Below are positions 50,336 to 57,507 of a DNA stretch of 64,000 nucleotides, one piece after another. Source of the stretch: Fodinibius sp036381435 (GTDB lineage Bacteria > Bacteroidota > Rhodothermia > Balneolales > Balneolaceae). A model generated the notes under the pieces. It saw only the letters and a list, made by a program, of their open reading frames with translations. It had not been told where the DNA came from and searched no databases. Within the stretch, counting starts at the first letter, position 1. Each line of letters begins with the position of its first letter. Position numbers and translations under genes: made by a program. Location: contig DASVCW010000021.1 in assembly GCA_036381435.1 (NCBI GenBank), positions 1 to 64,000 on the forward strand, written 5' to 3'.

Positions 50336-51070
50336 ATGGAAGAAGTACTTCAACAGTTAGCCAATCTACAATACATCGACAGCAGAATTGATGAACTGAC
50401 CCAGTTGCGTGGAGATCTGCCCGAAGAAATTCTCGATATCGAAACCGACATCAACCGTTACGAAGCCAAACTCAAGCAGCTTGAAGAAGAGCAGCAGAAC
50501 ATGAAGCTGGAGAATGAAAGGCTGGAACTTGAGGTTAAAGATGCTCAGAGTAAAATGGAGAAATACGAAGAGCAGCAGATGACGGTGCGCAATAATCGCG
50601 AATACGATGCGCTTACCAAAGAGATTGATTCTCAAAAGCAGGTGATCGAAAATTCGGAGTCACGAAAGGAGGAGATTGAAAAACGCCTGGAAGAGATTGA
50701 GCCGGAAATGAAGCAGGTTGCCGAAAAGCTCGATGCTATCCGCGATTTGCATGAAGAAAAGCAGGAAAATCTCGACAAGGTTGTAAAAGAGACCGAAGAG
50801 GAAGAAAAAATGCTGATGAAGAAGCGTGATGATGTTAAAAAAGACATTGACGAACGCTATCTGAAAAGTTATGAACGCTTGCGTAACGGACTTTCAAATG
50901 GCCTCGCTGTGGTGCCGATGGAAAAGGGTGCTGCTCTGGGAATGGCTTTGCCTCCGCAAACACAGGTTGAAGTGCGACGAAAAAGCAAAATCATCATCGA
51001 TGAAAACAGCGGACGCATTGTGGTAGATCATTCCTTTTTCGATTCTGCCCAAAAGCAGCTTTCGCTTTAG
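50336..51070 (+). CDS. coiled-coil protein of the C4 zinc-ribbon (DUF164) family lacking the cysteines
   Basis: A 244-residue protein. Residues about 10-170 are one long coiled coil (EAKLKQLEEEQQNMKLENER, TVRNNREYDALTKEIDSQKQ), and the end aligns with the zinc ribbon of DUF164/CT398-like proteins, normally C-x-x-C...C-x-x-C. Here the ribbon is KGAALGMALPPQTQVEVRRK then IIIDENSGRIVVD, with no Cys at all. The sequence context ALPPQ...EVRR and GRI is still family-like. Some relatives aid flagellar or protein export; function here is unknown. It pairs with the Nif3 gene. Confidence 0.85.
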   Translation: MEEVLQQLANLQYIDSRIDELTQLRGDLPEEILDIETDINRYEAKLKQLEEEQQNMKLENERLELEVKDAQSKMEKYEEQQMTVRNNREYDALTKEIDSQKQVIENSESRKEEIEKRLEEIEPEMKQVAEKLDAIRDLHEEKQENLDKVVKETEEEEKMLMKKRDDVKKDIDERYLKSYERLRNGLSNGLAVVPMEKGAALGMALPPQTQVEVRRKSKIIIDENSGRIVVDHSFFDSAQKQLSL

Positions 51071-51107
51071 CTGTTATCCGTGATTTTGATGTTTTTCCTT
51101 TTTTCAC

Positions 51108-51224
51108 CCCTAAAGGGGACTTATTGTTGCTGAAATAATAAGTAGTGAAGCCTAATTTTATTTGGCAATCTTAAAAGGAAATTATTCTTTGAAAAGGCAA
51201 TGTTCAAAGCCCCCTTTAGGGGGT
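51108..51224. repeat. CCCCTAAAGGGG-type pair upstream of rnpB
   Basis: CACCCCTAAAGGGGACTTAT (about 51108) and AGCCCCCTTTAGGGGGTATA (about 51207) border the region upstream of RNase P RNA. Promoter boxes for rnpB are likely near the right end (a TATCTT stands at 51246-51251, about 10 bases before the P1 strand), but I could not find a matching -35 box. Confidence 0.5.
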
Positions 51225-51276
51225 ATAATTGGCATAGATTTTTCGTATCTTTCTGTATGTGATGATCGGGTAATCG

Positions 51277-51343
51277 CCCCGCACATAACTTCTAATATTT
51301 ATTTGTCTAATTTAGATTTTGTCCTTAGAAGTTATGTGCGGGG
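51277..51343 (+). repeat. palindromic element forming helix P3 of RNase P RNA
   Basis: The arms CCCCGCACATAACTTCTAA (51277-51295) and TTAGAAGTTATGTGCGGGG (51325-51343) are perfect complements over 19 bases, with a 29-base AT-rich loop. The same arms, with one change, bound the larger element at 51634-51941. P3 is normally a shorter variable hairpin, so this copy looks like a mobile element that replaced or extended it; the loop shares TTTATTTGT with the larger copy, which may mean it is a deletion derivative. Confidence 0.85.
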
Positions 51344-51633
51344 AGGAAAGTCCGAACACCAACGAGCGCCGTGCTTCCTAACGGGAAGATCCGTCCTAAA
51401 GTTATCGGGAGGATAGAAAGTGCCACAGAAAACAAACTACCCAGCACGTAAGTTTACGTGCTGGGAAAAGGTGAAAAGGTGAGGTAAGAGCTCACCGCTT
51501 TGATGGTGACATCAAAGGCAGGGTAAACCTCACGGGGTGCAAGCTCATGCAGGCAGTTGCGCTGCTCGTCGCTACGCTGCCGGGTAGAGTGCTCGAACTT
51601 CGGAGTGATCCGGAGTCCAGATAAATGATTACC

Positions 51634-51941
51634 CCCCGCACATAACTTTTAACATGTAACAACTGTTCATGTATTATGTTTATTTGTTGCAAAGTGAAAA
51701 ATCAGAAAAGTTTTATGTTGGATTTACTTCTGACTTAAAACGTAGACTGGAAGAACATAATACAGGAAAGGTACAATCAACGAAAGCATATATCCCTTAT
51801 AAACTTGTTTACTTTGAAGGGTTTCGAAGTAAAAAAGATGCTCTAATAAGAGAAAAAAAATTGAAACATCATGGACAAGGGATAAGAAGGCTAAAGGAAC
51901 GATTACCTAACAGTGTTGTTTCTTAAAAGTTATGTGCGGGG
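51634..51941 (+). mobile_element. palindrome-bounded element with GIY-YIG gene inserted in rnpB
   Basis: The ends CCCCGCACATAACTTTTAA (51634-51652) and TTAAAAGTTATGTGCGGGG (51923-51941) are perfect 19-base inverted repeats. The element starts immediately after the P2 3' strand and ends immediately before the conserved ACAGAA segment. Its interior is almost wholly the endonuclease gene 51669-51926, whose stop codon lies in the right arm. No direct-repeat target duplication is visible. The RNA would form a long stem at about the site of optional helix P19. Mobility is inferred from the two copies and the gene it carries. Confidence 0.75.
51669..51926 (+). CDS. small GIY-YIG endonuclease (URI type)
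   Basis: An 85-residue single-domain protein of the UvrC-Intron-type (URI)/COG2827 group. The GIY-YIG motif appears as YVYLLQ ... FYVGFT (residues 3-19); the catalytic Arg is in TSDLKRRLEEHN, and the catalytic Glu in KKDALIREKKLKHH. All catalytic positions appear intact. It lies inside the hairpin element within rnpB and on its sense strand; no ribosome site is seen before ATG 51669, and its stop overlaps the right arm. It could promote spread of the element by cutting DNA at rnpB-like targets, or be a domesticated nuclease; neither is shown. Confidence 0.88.
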   Translation: MYYVYLLQSEKSEKFYVGFTSDLKRRLEEHNTGKVQSTKAYIPYKLVYFEGFRSKKDALIREKKLKHHGQGIRRLKERLPNSVVS

Positions 51942-51980
51942 ACAGAATTCGGCTTACAGATCATCCATAATTTTAAAATG

Positions 51981-52016
51981 AAAAGGCCGTTCCGAAAAGG
52001 GGCGGCCTTTTGTTAT
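51981..52016 (+). terminator. rho-independent terminator of rnpB
   Basis: AAAAGGCCGTTCC and GGGGCGGCCTTTT pair around GAAAA (two wobble pairs), followed by a T-rich TGTTATTTTA tail, 16 bases after the P1 3' strand. Confidence 0.82.
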
Positions 52017-52028
52017 TTTACGGAATAG

Positions 52029-52100
52029 ATACCAGGCACTTTTGGAAGTGCCTGGTACCTTATCTAAGAACCCCGACATGGTTTCGAAACCTTGTCAGGG
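52029..52100. repeat. two palindromes: CAGGCACTTTTGGAAGTGCCTG and CCCGACATGG/CCTTGTCAGGG
   Basis: The first (52029-52056) is related to 59725-59758; the second (52069-52100) belongs to the CCTGACAGGG family seen at 6551 and 9235. Both lie between rnpB and the OsmC gene. Confidence 0.7.
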
Positions 52101-52139
52101 CTATACTAAACTACTACTATTAATCATACTTGACAGAAA

Positions 52140-52637
52140 ATGAAGGCATCAGAACTACGGGCCATGCAGGCGCCGCTAAAGGAAAAATATAAAACAGATC
52201 CACAAGAAGCCGAATGGATTCTCCATGCCGAAGGAAAATTGGGATCGGAAATTACATGTGAGGTAGAAACAGAGGCCGGGATGGCAGAGGCAGGATTACA
52301 CCCGGCTACCGGCGGTGATGGATCCAAGGCCTGTTCAGGAGATATGTTGCTGCAAGCACTGGTGGCTTGCGCAGGGGTGACGTTAAAATCCGTAGCTACA
52401 GCTATGGGTATTGAAATTAAAAACGGTACCGTTAAAGTTGAAGGAGTACTGGATTTTCGCGGCACGCTCGGTGTATCGCGGGATGTCCCCGTTGGTTTTA
52501 AAGAAATCAGGTTGAATTTTGATTTGGAAACCGATGCTGAACAACCAAAAATCGATAAGCTAATTGAACTGACCGAGCGGTATTGTGTGATTTATCAAAC
52601 ATTAAAAAACAGCCCTTCTTTACATACAAACTTTTGA
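52140..52637 (+). CDS. OsmC/Ohr family protein
   Basis: A 165-residue thiol peroxidase-like protein that would reduce organic hydroperoxides, with two conserved cysteines: one in ALVACAGVTLKSVA (residue about 79) and one in LTERYCVIYQTLKN (about 144). GGDGSKACSGDML precedes the first. It is closer to the YhfA-like OsmC subgroup than to Ohr. It stands alone downstream of rnpB with about 100 bases to the next gene. Confidence 0.9.
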   Translation: MKASELRAMQAPLKEKYKTDPQEAEWILHAEGKLGSEITCEVETEAGMAEAGLHPATGGDGSKACSGDMLLQALVACAGVTLKSVATAMGIEIKNGTVKVEGVLDFRGTLGVSRDVPVGFKEIRLNFDLETDAEQPKIDKLIELTERYCVIYQTLKNSPSLHTNF

Positions 52638-52738
52638 TTGGCAGTGCCAATTTGATCAGCTTTACTCTTAAGAGAAACTAAACGGGGTGGCAAGCGTATA
52701 AAATGTAGATTTAGATACAGTTTAACTTGTTGATTTTA

Positions 52739-53761
52739 ATGGAAAATTCATTCGTCAATAAAGTTCGTCAGTCACTAATACAGCACAAAATCAATCTGCT
52801 GGAATGGCTCCAAAATGAAGGCCGGTCGAAGAGTATTTATTTCGGGCTGGACGGCAGCGGAAAAGAATCTTCCGGAAGTCTGGAGATTATTTCCAAAATT
52901 GATACGGCGCTCAATAAAATGGAGAATGGAACCTTTGGTAAATGTGCGCAATGTTCGGAAGAAGTTGAAGTGGATCGTTTGATATTAGATTTTACTACCT
53001 GTGTTTGTCTTGATCATTATACCACAGAGCAAAAACGTGAGCTGGAGAGTGATCTGGAACTTGCAGCTAAAGTCCAACAGTACCTGTTGCCGCGCTATCT
53101 TCCGTCTATGAAAGGGATGCAAATGGCGGTAATGTCGAAACCGGCGGGAGCGGTGGGCGGTGATTACTATGATTTCTTTCGCTACCGTAATCATGGACAA
53201 GGGTTAGCCATAGCTGACGTAATGGGCAAGGGTATTTCTGCCGGTATGCTGATGGCAAATTTGCAAGCTTCACTTCGCATTCTTGGCCCCGATTTTATTG
53301 AATTATCAGCATTAACTTCGAGGTTAAATGAATTATTTCGATATAATCTGAAACAAATTCGATTTATTACACTGTTTTTAGCGACGTTTGACCCTGAAAC
53401 AAAAGAATTCAGTTATTGCAATGCCGGCCATCACCCACCATTGATGTGGAATGCCACTTCCAATTCTGTTTACTGGCTAAAACCTACAGGTCCGGCAATA
53501 GGGTTAGCTCCCGAGGCAAAATATACATCAGGAAAACTTCATTTGGCGGACGGAGATATGCTGGTACTTTATACCGATGGGCTGGTAGAAGCACGTAATA
53601 ATGAACAAACTGAATTCGGATTTGAAAAACTGGAGCAATACACTTCCGGCAATGCTGAAAAATCTCCCGAAAGTTTTATAAATGAGCTCATGAATCAGTT
53701 TCATCAGTTTGGGGCGAAACTCAGAGATGATCTTACACTGATGGTACTAAAATTAGCTTAA
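52739..53761 (+). CDS. DksA/TraR-type zinc finger fused to a SpoIIE (PP2C) phosphatase
   Basis: A 340-residue fusion. Residues about 1-100 resemble the DksA/TraR family: an N-terminal helix, then TALNKMENGTFGKCAQCSEE (CxxC), ILDFTTCVCLDH (second pair CxC) and TTEQKRELES. Residues about 105-340 are an RsbU/SpoIIE-type PPM phosphatase (AAKVQQYLLPRYLPSMKGMQ, GGDYYDFFRYR with metal-binding Asp, ADVMGKGISAGM, CNAGHHPPLMW, LVLYTDGLVEARN, LRDDLTLMVLKL). Such phosphatases act on anti-anti-sigma factors in partner-switching. ATG 52739 is preferred to a TTG at 52727. No anti-sigma genes are adjacent. Confidence 0.88.
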   Translation: MENSFVNKVRQSLIQHKINLLEWLQNEGRSKSIYFGLDGSGKESSGSLEIISKIDTALNKMENGTFGKCAQCSEEVEVDRLILDFTTCVCLDHYTTEQKRELESDLELAAKVQQYLLPRYLPSMKGMQMAVMSKPAGAVGGDYYDFFRYRNHGQGLAIADVMGKGISAGMLMANLQASLRILGPDFIELSALTSRLNELFRYNLKQIRFITLFLATFDPETKEFSYCNAGHHPPLMWNATSNSVYWLKPTGPAIGLAPEAKYTSGKLHLADGDMLVLYTDGLVEARNNEQTEFGFEKLEQYTSGNAEKSPESFINELMNQFHQFGAKLRDDLTLMVLKLA

Positions 53762-53870
53762 TGGGAGTTTACTTTGTGCCTTTGCCAGGGATAAAGGCAA
53801 AACGAAAAGCTGTTTAATAACTTTACTCTTTAGAATATCTTCATTTTTCGAAAGTCTTTCCTGAAATTTC

Positions 53871-54013
53871 CCTGCACCCCCTTTGAGAAAGGGGGAGTTT
53901 TTGCTTTTTAGTTTTTTTGCCCTGTTTAGAAGGTTAAATGGAAACAAGAGATTTCACTTTAATTAAACCGAAAATCTCGACTTTCCCCCTTTAAAAGGGA
54001 GTTAGGGGATTTA
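53871..54013. repeat. CCCCCTTTG/CTTTCCCCCTTT paired repeat
   Basis: CTGCACCCCCTTTGAGAAAG, GGGGGAGTTTTTGC and CGACTTTCCCCCTTTAAAAG, GGAGTTAGGGGATTTAAATG are arranged as in the other CCCCCTTT elements. It separates the SpoIIE gene from the convergent MFS gene. Confidence 0.6.
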
Positions 54014-54057
54014 AATGGAGGACAAACTTCGGTAACAACACGGATTCTTATGCTAAT

Positions 54058-55287
54058 TTAATCCCTGAACAACGCAACTTCACTTTGCACGGTTTCGGGC
54101 ATGTAGTGATACACTACTCCCGTTCCCACAAGAGTCATGAGGCCGATAACAATAAAGGGAAGTTCAAAGAAAAAGACGGCCAGCACGCCGGCAAGTAACG
54201 GACCTACAGCAATACCGAGGCCAAGGCCCATCGTAATGATACTCATCTGCCGCCCTTCGCCGCCTTTGCTTGAGAGATCGGCAGCAAGCGCAAAAACAGG
54301 CGCGGCAACTCCGGCAGCAGCAACTCCCTGAATTAAGCGAAGGATGATGAGCTGGCTCATGGTTTGAACTTCACCCAGTAAAATGGTGGTGACAGCCATG
54401 AGAATTAAGCCTACCAGAATGAAGGGTTTTCGTCCGTAATTATCGGATAAATATCCGACCGGAACCTGAAAAATAAGGCGGCCGACCATCAACATACTAA
54501 AAGCAATGCTGAAGCCGATGGCGGTCATACCCAGCCGTGCGTTGAAAGCGTTTTCTAAAGTGGTTACCATCGAAAAACAGCAGGCCATCACAAAGATGGC
54601 AACGGCAGCGCTGAATATGCCGGCATTGTAGAGCGAAGCATCAAAAATGTTGAGGCGTTTTGTAGCCGGTTCATCCATCTCCAGCGTTACTTCTTTCACC
54701 CAAAGTTGAACGAGAAGCATGGAGAGAAAAATAAGGGCAGCCCCGGCATAAAAGGCGGCATCAAAGCCAAAATAAACCTTCAGGTAACCACCGATTACGG
54801 GCCCGGTTGCGAAACCGATCATTCGAAAGGTGCTAAAAACACCCATCGAACTGCCGCGTGACTCTTTTTGGGTAATCGCTGTCATTAACGACATAGATGC
54901 GGGGATAGTCAGCGCAACGCCGATGCCTTGAAAAGCACGGAGGATAACCAGATGGGTGAAACTTTCAGCAAAAACGAAAAAGAGGGTACTTACGGCAATG
55001 AGTCCCAACCCGAGCTGGATTAGCGACTTTCGCTTGTTCAGCCTGTCGCTGATTGCCCCCATCACGGGCTGAAAGATGGAGGTGATGAAGCCGAAGAGAG
55101 AAATCAGCAGTCCTACCAGCACCGGGACGGCCAGCGGTAGATATTCATGGGGAAGTTTCGCGACATATAGCGGGATGAGAATGAAAAGAATACTGTTACC
55201 CATCGCGTCTGCCATGCGTGCCAGCGACAACGCCATAATGGCTTTATTGATGCCAAGTATTTTTATAAAACGTTCTTTAGGAGACAA
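54058..55287 (-). CDS. major facilitator superfamily transporter
   Basis: A 409-residue inner-membrane protein with the usual 12 hydrophobic segments. The A motif GAISDRLNKRKSLIQLGLGL lies between helices 2 and 3; VILRAFQGIGVALTIPASMS and RMIGFATGPVIGGYL (motif C-like G(x)8G(x)3GPxxGG) suggest the drug:H+ antiporter or similar MFS type. VGYLSDNYGRKPFILVGLI is the matching A-like motif of the second half. The substrate is not known. No regulator or partner gene is next to it. Confidence 0.9.
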   Translation of the reverse strand: MSPKERFIKILGINKAIMALSLARMADAMGNSILFILIPLYVAKLPHEYLPLAVPVLVGLLISLFGFITSIFQPVMGAISDRLNKRKSLIQLGLGLIAVSTLFFVFAESFTHLVILRAFQGIGVALTIPASMSLMTAITQKESRGSSMGVFSTFRMIGFATGPVIGGYLKVYFGFDAAFYAGAALIFLSMLLVQLWVKEVTLEMDEPATKRLNIFDASLYNAGIFSAAVAIFVMACCFSMVTTLENAFNARLGMTAIGFSIAFSMLMVGRLIFQVPVGYLSDNYGRKPFILVGLILMAVTTILLGEVQTMSQLIILRLIQGVAAAGVAAPVFALAADLSSKGGEGRQMSIITMGLGLGIAVGPLLAGVLAVFFFELPFIVIGLMTLVGTGVVYHYMPETVQSEVALFRD

Positions 55288-55384
55288 GAAATAGTTTGTT
55301 TAAAATTAAGAGGACAAGCCGTAACAGTGATGAACAATTTTCCGTTTAGCAAGAATTCATCAATATACTAATTTCGTATAAAGA

Positions 55385-56155
55385 TTATGTGTAGGATTCA
55401 GGGTCTTGCCGGTAAAATTTCTGAAGCTGTTGATATAAGTCCGGGTGTTTTTTCTTGAGCGGGCCGGGTTTTTCAAAAAAGTATTCAGTAACGACTGCAA
55501 AAAACTCAGAGAGATTTGTCGCTCCATAGGCATCAATAAGTGTTTGTTGATTCCGCTTCAGATCCCGCAAAAAATTTTGGAATTCATCCCCCATCACCCG
55601 TGCCCATGAAAGGTAATGGGATTCCTCGTATTCAGATTCTATCCGGTCCGTAGCGCCTGATTCGTAGTCCAGTTGATGAGCAAACTCGTGAAATACCAGG
55701 TTTTGTCCGTCATTGATGTCGGAAGCACCGCGTTTAACTTCATCCCAGGCCAGCACGATATTTCCGTGTGACCAAGATTCTCCGTTCCGGTGTTCAAACC
55801 CTTCTTCAACAAAAAAGCTTTGATGATGATTTTTGACTTTGGCTACATAGTGATGAGGATAAACCAGCACAGACCGAAGATCGGGATAGAAAGCAGAGAG
55901 ATTGTCCAGCCCGAGCATTAAAATGCAGGCCTGGGCGGCAATGGTGAGACGGATTTCATCGGTAATTTCGAGTCCCCCGCAGCCTTCAAACCGTTTCTCG
56001 TCTAAAAATATCTGGATGAGCCCTTGCAGTTTTTGCCGCAATTGATCGGGCAGGTGACGGAAGTAAGGTACATTTTGTTTAAGGATCGCCGCCCACGCTT
56101 CGGGAAAAGGCTTTTGCATCAGGCGCTGTCTGCGGCGTTTTTTAAAACCAAACAT
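55385..56155 (-). CDS. mtfA: MtfA-type zinc peptidase (M90)
   Basis: A 256-residue cytoplasmic protein of the MtfA/DUF980 family: in E. coli MtfA binds Mlc and has aminopeptidase activity. Conserved pieces are FEGCGGLEITDEIRLTIAAQ, ILAWDEVKRGAS-like VLAWDEVKRGASDINDGQN, the zinc site FHEFAHQLDYESGATD (about residue 150) and EFFAVVTEYFFEKP (third ligand Glu). It begins 6 bases after smpB and is likely co-transcribed with it. Its in vivo role here is unknown. Confidence 0.9.
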   Translation of the reverse strand: MFGFKKRRRQRLMQKPFPEAWAAILKQNVPYFRHLPDQLRQKLQGLIQIFLDEKRFEGCGGLEITDEIRLTIAAQACILMLGLDNLSAFYPDLRSVLVYPHHYVAKVKNHHQSFFVEEGFEHRNGESWSHGNIVLAWDEVKRGASDINDGQNLVFHEFAHQLDYESGATDRIESEYEESHYLSWARVMGDEFQNFLRDLKRNQQTLIDAYGATNLSEFFAVVTEYFFEKPGPLKKKHPDLYQQLQKFYRQDPESYT

Positions 56156-56161
56156 AGCTTA

Positions 56162-56629
56162 TCACATATCCACTTTATACGAACCTTTTACTTTTTTAGC
56201 AATCTCTCGCTTGATGTCGCGTTCTTTGATATCATCGCGTTTGTCGTGCCGTTTTTTACCCTTGGCGATACCCAGCAACAGCTTTGCATAGCCTTTTTTA
56301 AAATAAAGTTTGAGCGGAATCAGCGTATAGCCTTTTCGGGTTATTGCCTTATCCAGTTCGCGGATTTCGCGCTTGTTTAACAGCAGCTTGCGCTCGCGGC
56401 GTTCATCGTGGTTTGCATACGAGCCCTGCTCGTACGGCTTGATGTACATATTTTGCAGCCACACTTCGCCATCTTTCAAATAAGCGAAAGCTTCACCCAG
56501 ACTCGCCTTGCCCTGTCGCAGTGATTTTACTTCCGTGCCTTTTAAAACCAGGCCCGCTTCGTAAGTTTCATCAACATGATAATCGTGCCTGGCCTTCCGG
56601 TTTTTAATAGTTGGTGTGTTGTCGGACAT
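56162..56629 (-). CDS. smpB: SsrA-binding protein SmpB
   Basis: Binds tmRNA and places it on stalled ribosomes for trans-translation. The 155-residue OB-fold protein shows NRKARHDYHVDETYEAGLVL, GTEVKSLRQGKASLGEAFA, YKPYEQGSYANHDERRERKL and the basic C-terminal tail KGKKRHDKRDDIKERDIKRE. The tmRNA gene (ssrA) is not in the window. Confidence 0.97.
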   Translation of the reverse strand: MSDNTPTIKNRKARHDYHVDETYEAGLVLKGTEVKSLRQGKASLGEAFAYLKDGEVWLQNMYIKPYEQGSYANHDERRERKLLLNKREIRELDKAITRKGYTLIPLKLYFKKGYAKLLLGIAKGKKRHDKRDDIKERDIKREIAKKVKGSYKVDM

Positions 56630-56671
56630 GGTGGCTTATGATCTTGGAATAAATGTTTTTTGTAAGGGCTG

Positions 56672-56731
56672 AAGACGTGAAACGTGAAAGGGCAGACGAA
56701 AAATCGCCTCACTTCTCACTTTTCACGTTTG
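56672..56731. repeat. ACGTGAAACGTGAAAG / CTTTTCACGTTTGCC pair overlapping a gene end
   Basis: GAAGACGTGAAACGTGAAAG faces CACTTCTCACTTTTCACGTT. Its right half encodes the last codons (ANVKSEK) of the minus-strand lipoprotein gene, so the repeat has supplied the C-terminus. Related elements are at 40229 and 40810. Confidence 0.65.
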
Positions 56732-57152
56732 CCTCACCATATTCAAACCCCAGCTCACGAAGTTCTTTCAAAATCTCTTCACCCGGTGAGCGGTCGGGCA
56801 TAGTTTGGTAAATACTCATAATTTGTTGAATCTCACCCCGGGCTTTCCGGTTATGTGGATTGATTTTGAGCACTTCAATGTATTGCTTAAGGGCTGATGT
56901 CATTCGCTCGCGCATGCTGCTTCCTTCCGGCCCTCGGTATTCAAGATATAGCCCGTAATTTAAATGGGTTTTTTCTTTCAAAGTTGAAATATCAGCGCTG
57001 GTTTTAGTGGAATCGGCGTTATTCAACAACTCCAGGGCTTGAGCGTAATTATCTTCAGCGATCAGTCCGTTTACTTCTTCTGCCAAATTTTTAGGAGTCT
57101 GGCTCGAGCAAGCGATAAATGTGGTTAATAAAAGCAGTAAGAGATAGCGCAT
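56709..57152 (-). CDS. small lipoprotein with TPR-like helices
   Basis: A 147-residue lipoprotein: the ATG at 57152 gives LLLLLLTTFIACSSQ with the lipobox Cys at about residue 15. Two or three TPR-like helix pairs follow (LIAEDNYAQALELLNNAD, TSALKQYIEVLKINPHNRKA). A longer frame from 57254 would bury the signal. No catalytic motif. The C-terminus is encoded by a dispersed repeat. It is unrelated to the smpB operon in spacing (about 80 bases) but reads the same way; its function is unknown. Confidence 0.68.
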   Translation of the reverse strand: MRYLLLLLLTTFIACSSQTPKNLAEEVNGLIAEDNYAQALELLNNADSTKTSADISTLKEKTHLNYGLYLEYRGPEGSSMRERMTSALKQYIEVLKINPHNRKARGEIQQIMSIYQTMPDRSPGEEILKELRELGFEYGEANVKSEK

Positions 57153-57312
57153 GAACTTAGGTAATAATTTTTGGATGATTTTTGAATTAAGAATCAAAGA
57201 TAAGGAAAAGATTGTTAGACTACATTTCTTACGAAGGTTTTTTATTGCCATCAATAAATATGAACAATAACTTATTGAGCGGTTGAAAATAGTACCTAAA
57301 GTTCATTTTTTT

Positions 57313-57405
57313 GTCATTTCTTCCGAAGGAATCCCTACGGGAGACTTCATCTCGATAAAAAGCATCGCCCCGACTATTCGGGGCGCTCGAAATGATAGGC
57401 AATGA
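57313..57405. repeat. GTCATTTC...GAAATGATAG type repeat
   Basis: TTTGTCATTTCTTCCGAAGG faces GCGCTCGAAATGATAGGC, with GCATCGCCCCGACTATTCGG near the middle. It is related in plan to 4853-4992. Confidence 0.55.
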
Positions 57406-57507
57406 TTCTTTCTTTGCTTTAAACATTCTTAACCGCTCAGTGGGTTGTACTATATTCTCAGCCTATTACTCCTTAACAGTCCAAAATTTTTGTTTTCACT
57501 TTAAGCG

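Larger units (their letters stand above)
51261..51965 (+). ncRNA. rnpB: RNase P RNA (class A), with two palindromic insertions
   Basis: Catalytic RNA that matures the 5' ends of tRNAs. P1 pairs GATGATC (51261-51267) with GATCATC (51959-51965); P2 pairs GGTAATC (51269-51275) with GATTACC (51627-51633). Core segments are readable: AGGAAAGTCCGAACACC (51344), GTGCCACAGAAA, GGTGAGGTAAGAGCTCACC, GGGTAAACCTCACGG, AGATAAATGATTACC and, after the insertion, ACAGAATTCGGCTTACAG (51942). The gene spans about 705 bases, of which 308 are the hairpin with GIY-YIG gene and 67 the enlarged P3; the rest is about 330 bases. A terminator follows at 51981. The minor protein subunit RnpA is not in the window. Confidence 0.93.

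Noticed and set aside
51901..51907. A second GATTACC inside the endonuclease gene that could pair with the P2 5' strand instead of 51627-51633.
   Set aside because: The first copy directly follows the conserved AGATAAAT segment, as expected for P2; the second lies in codons of the GIY-YIG gene and is likely chance.
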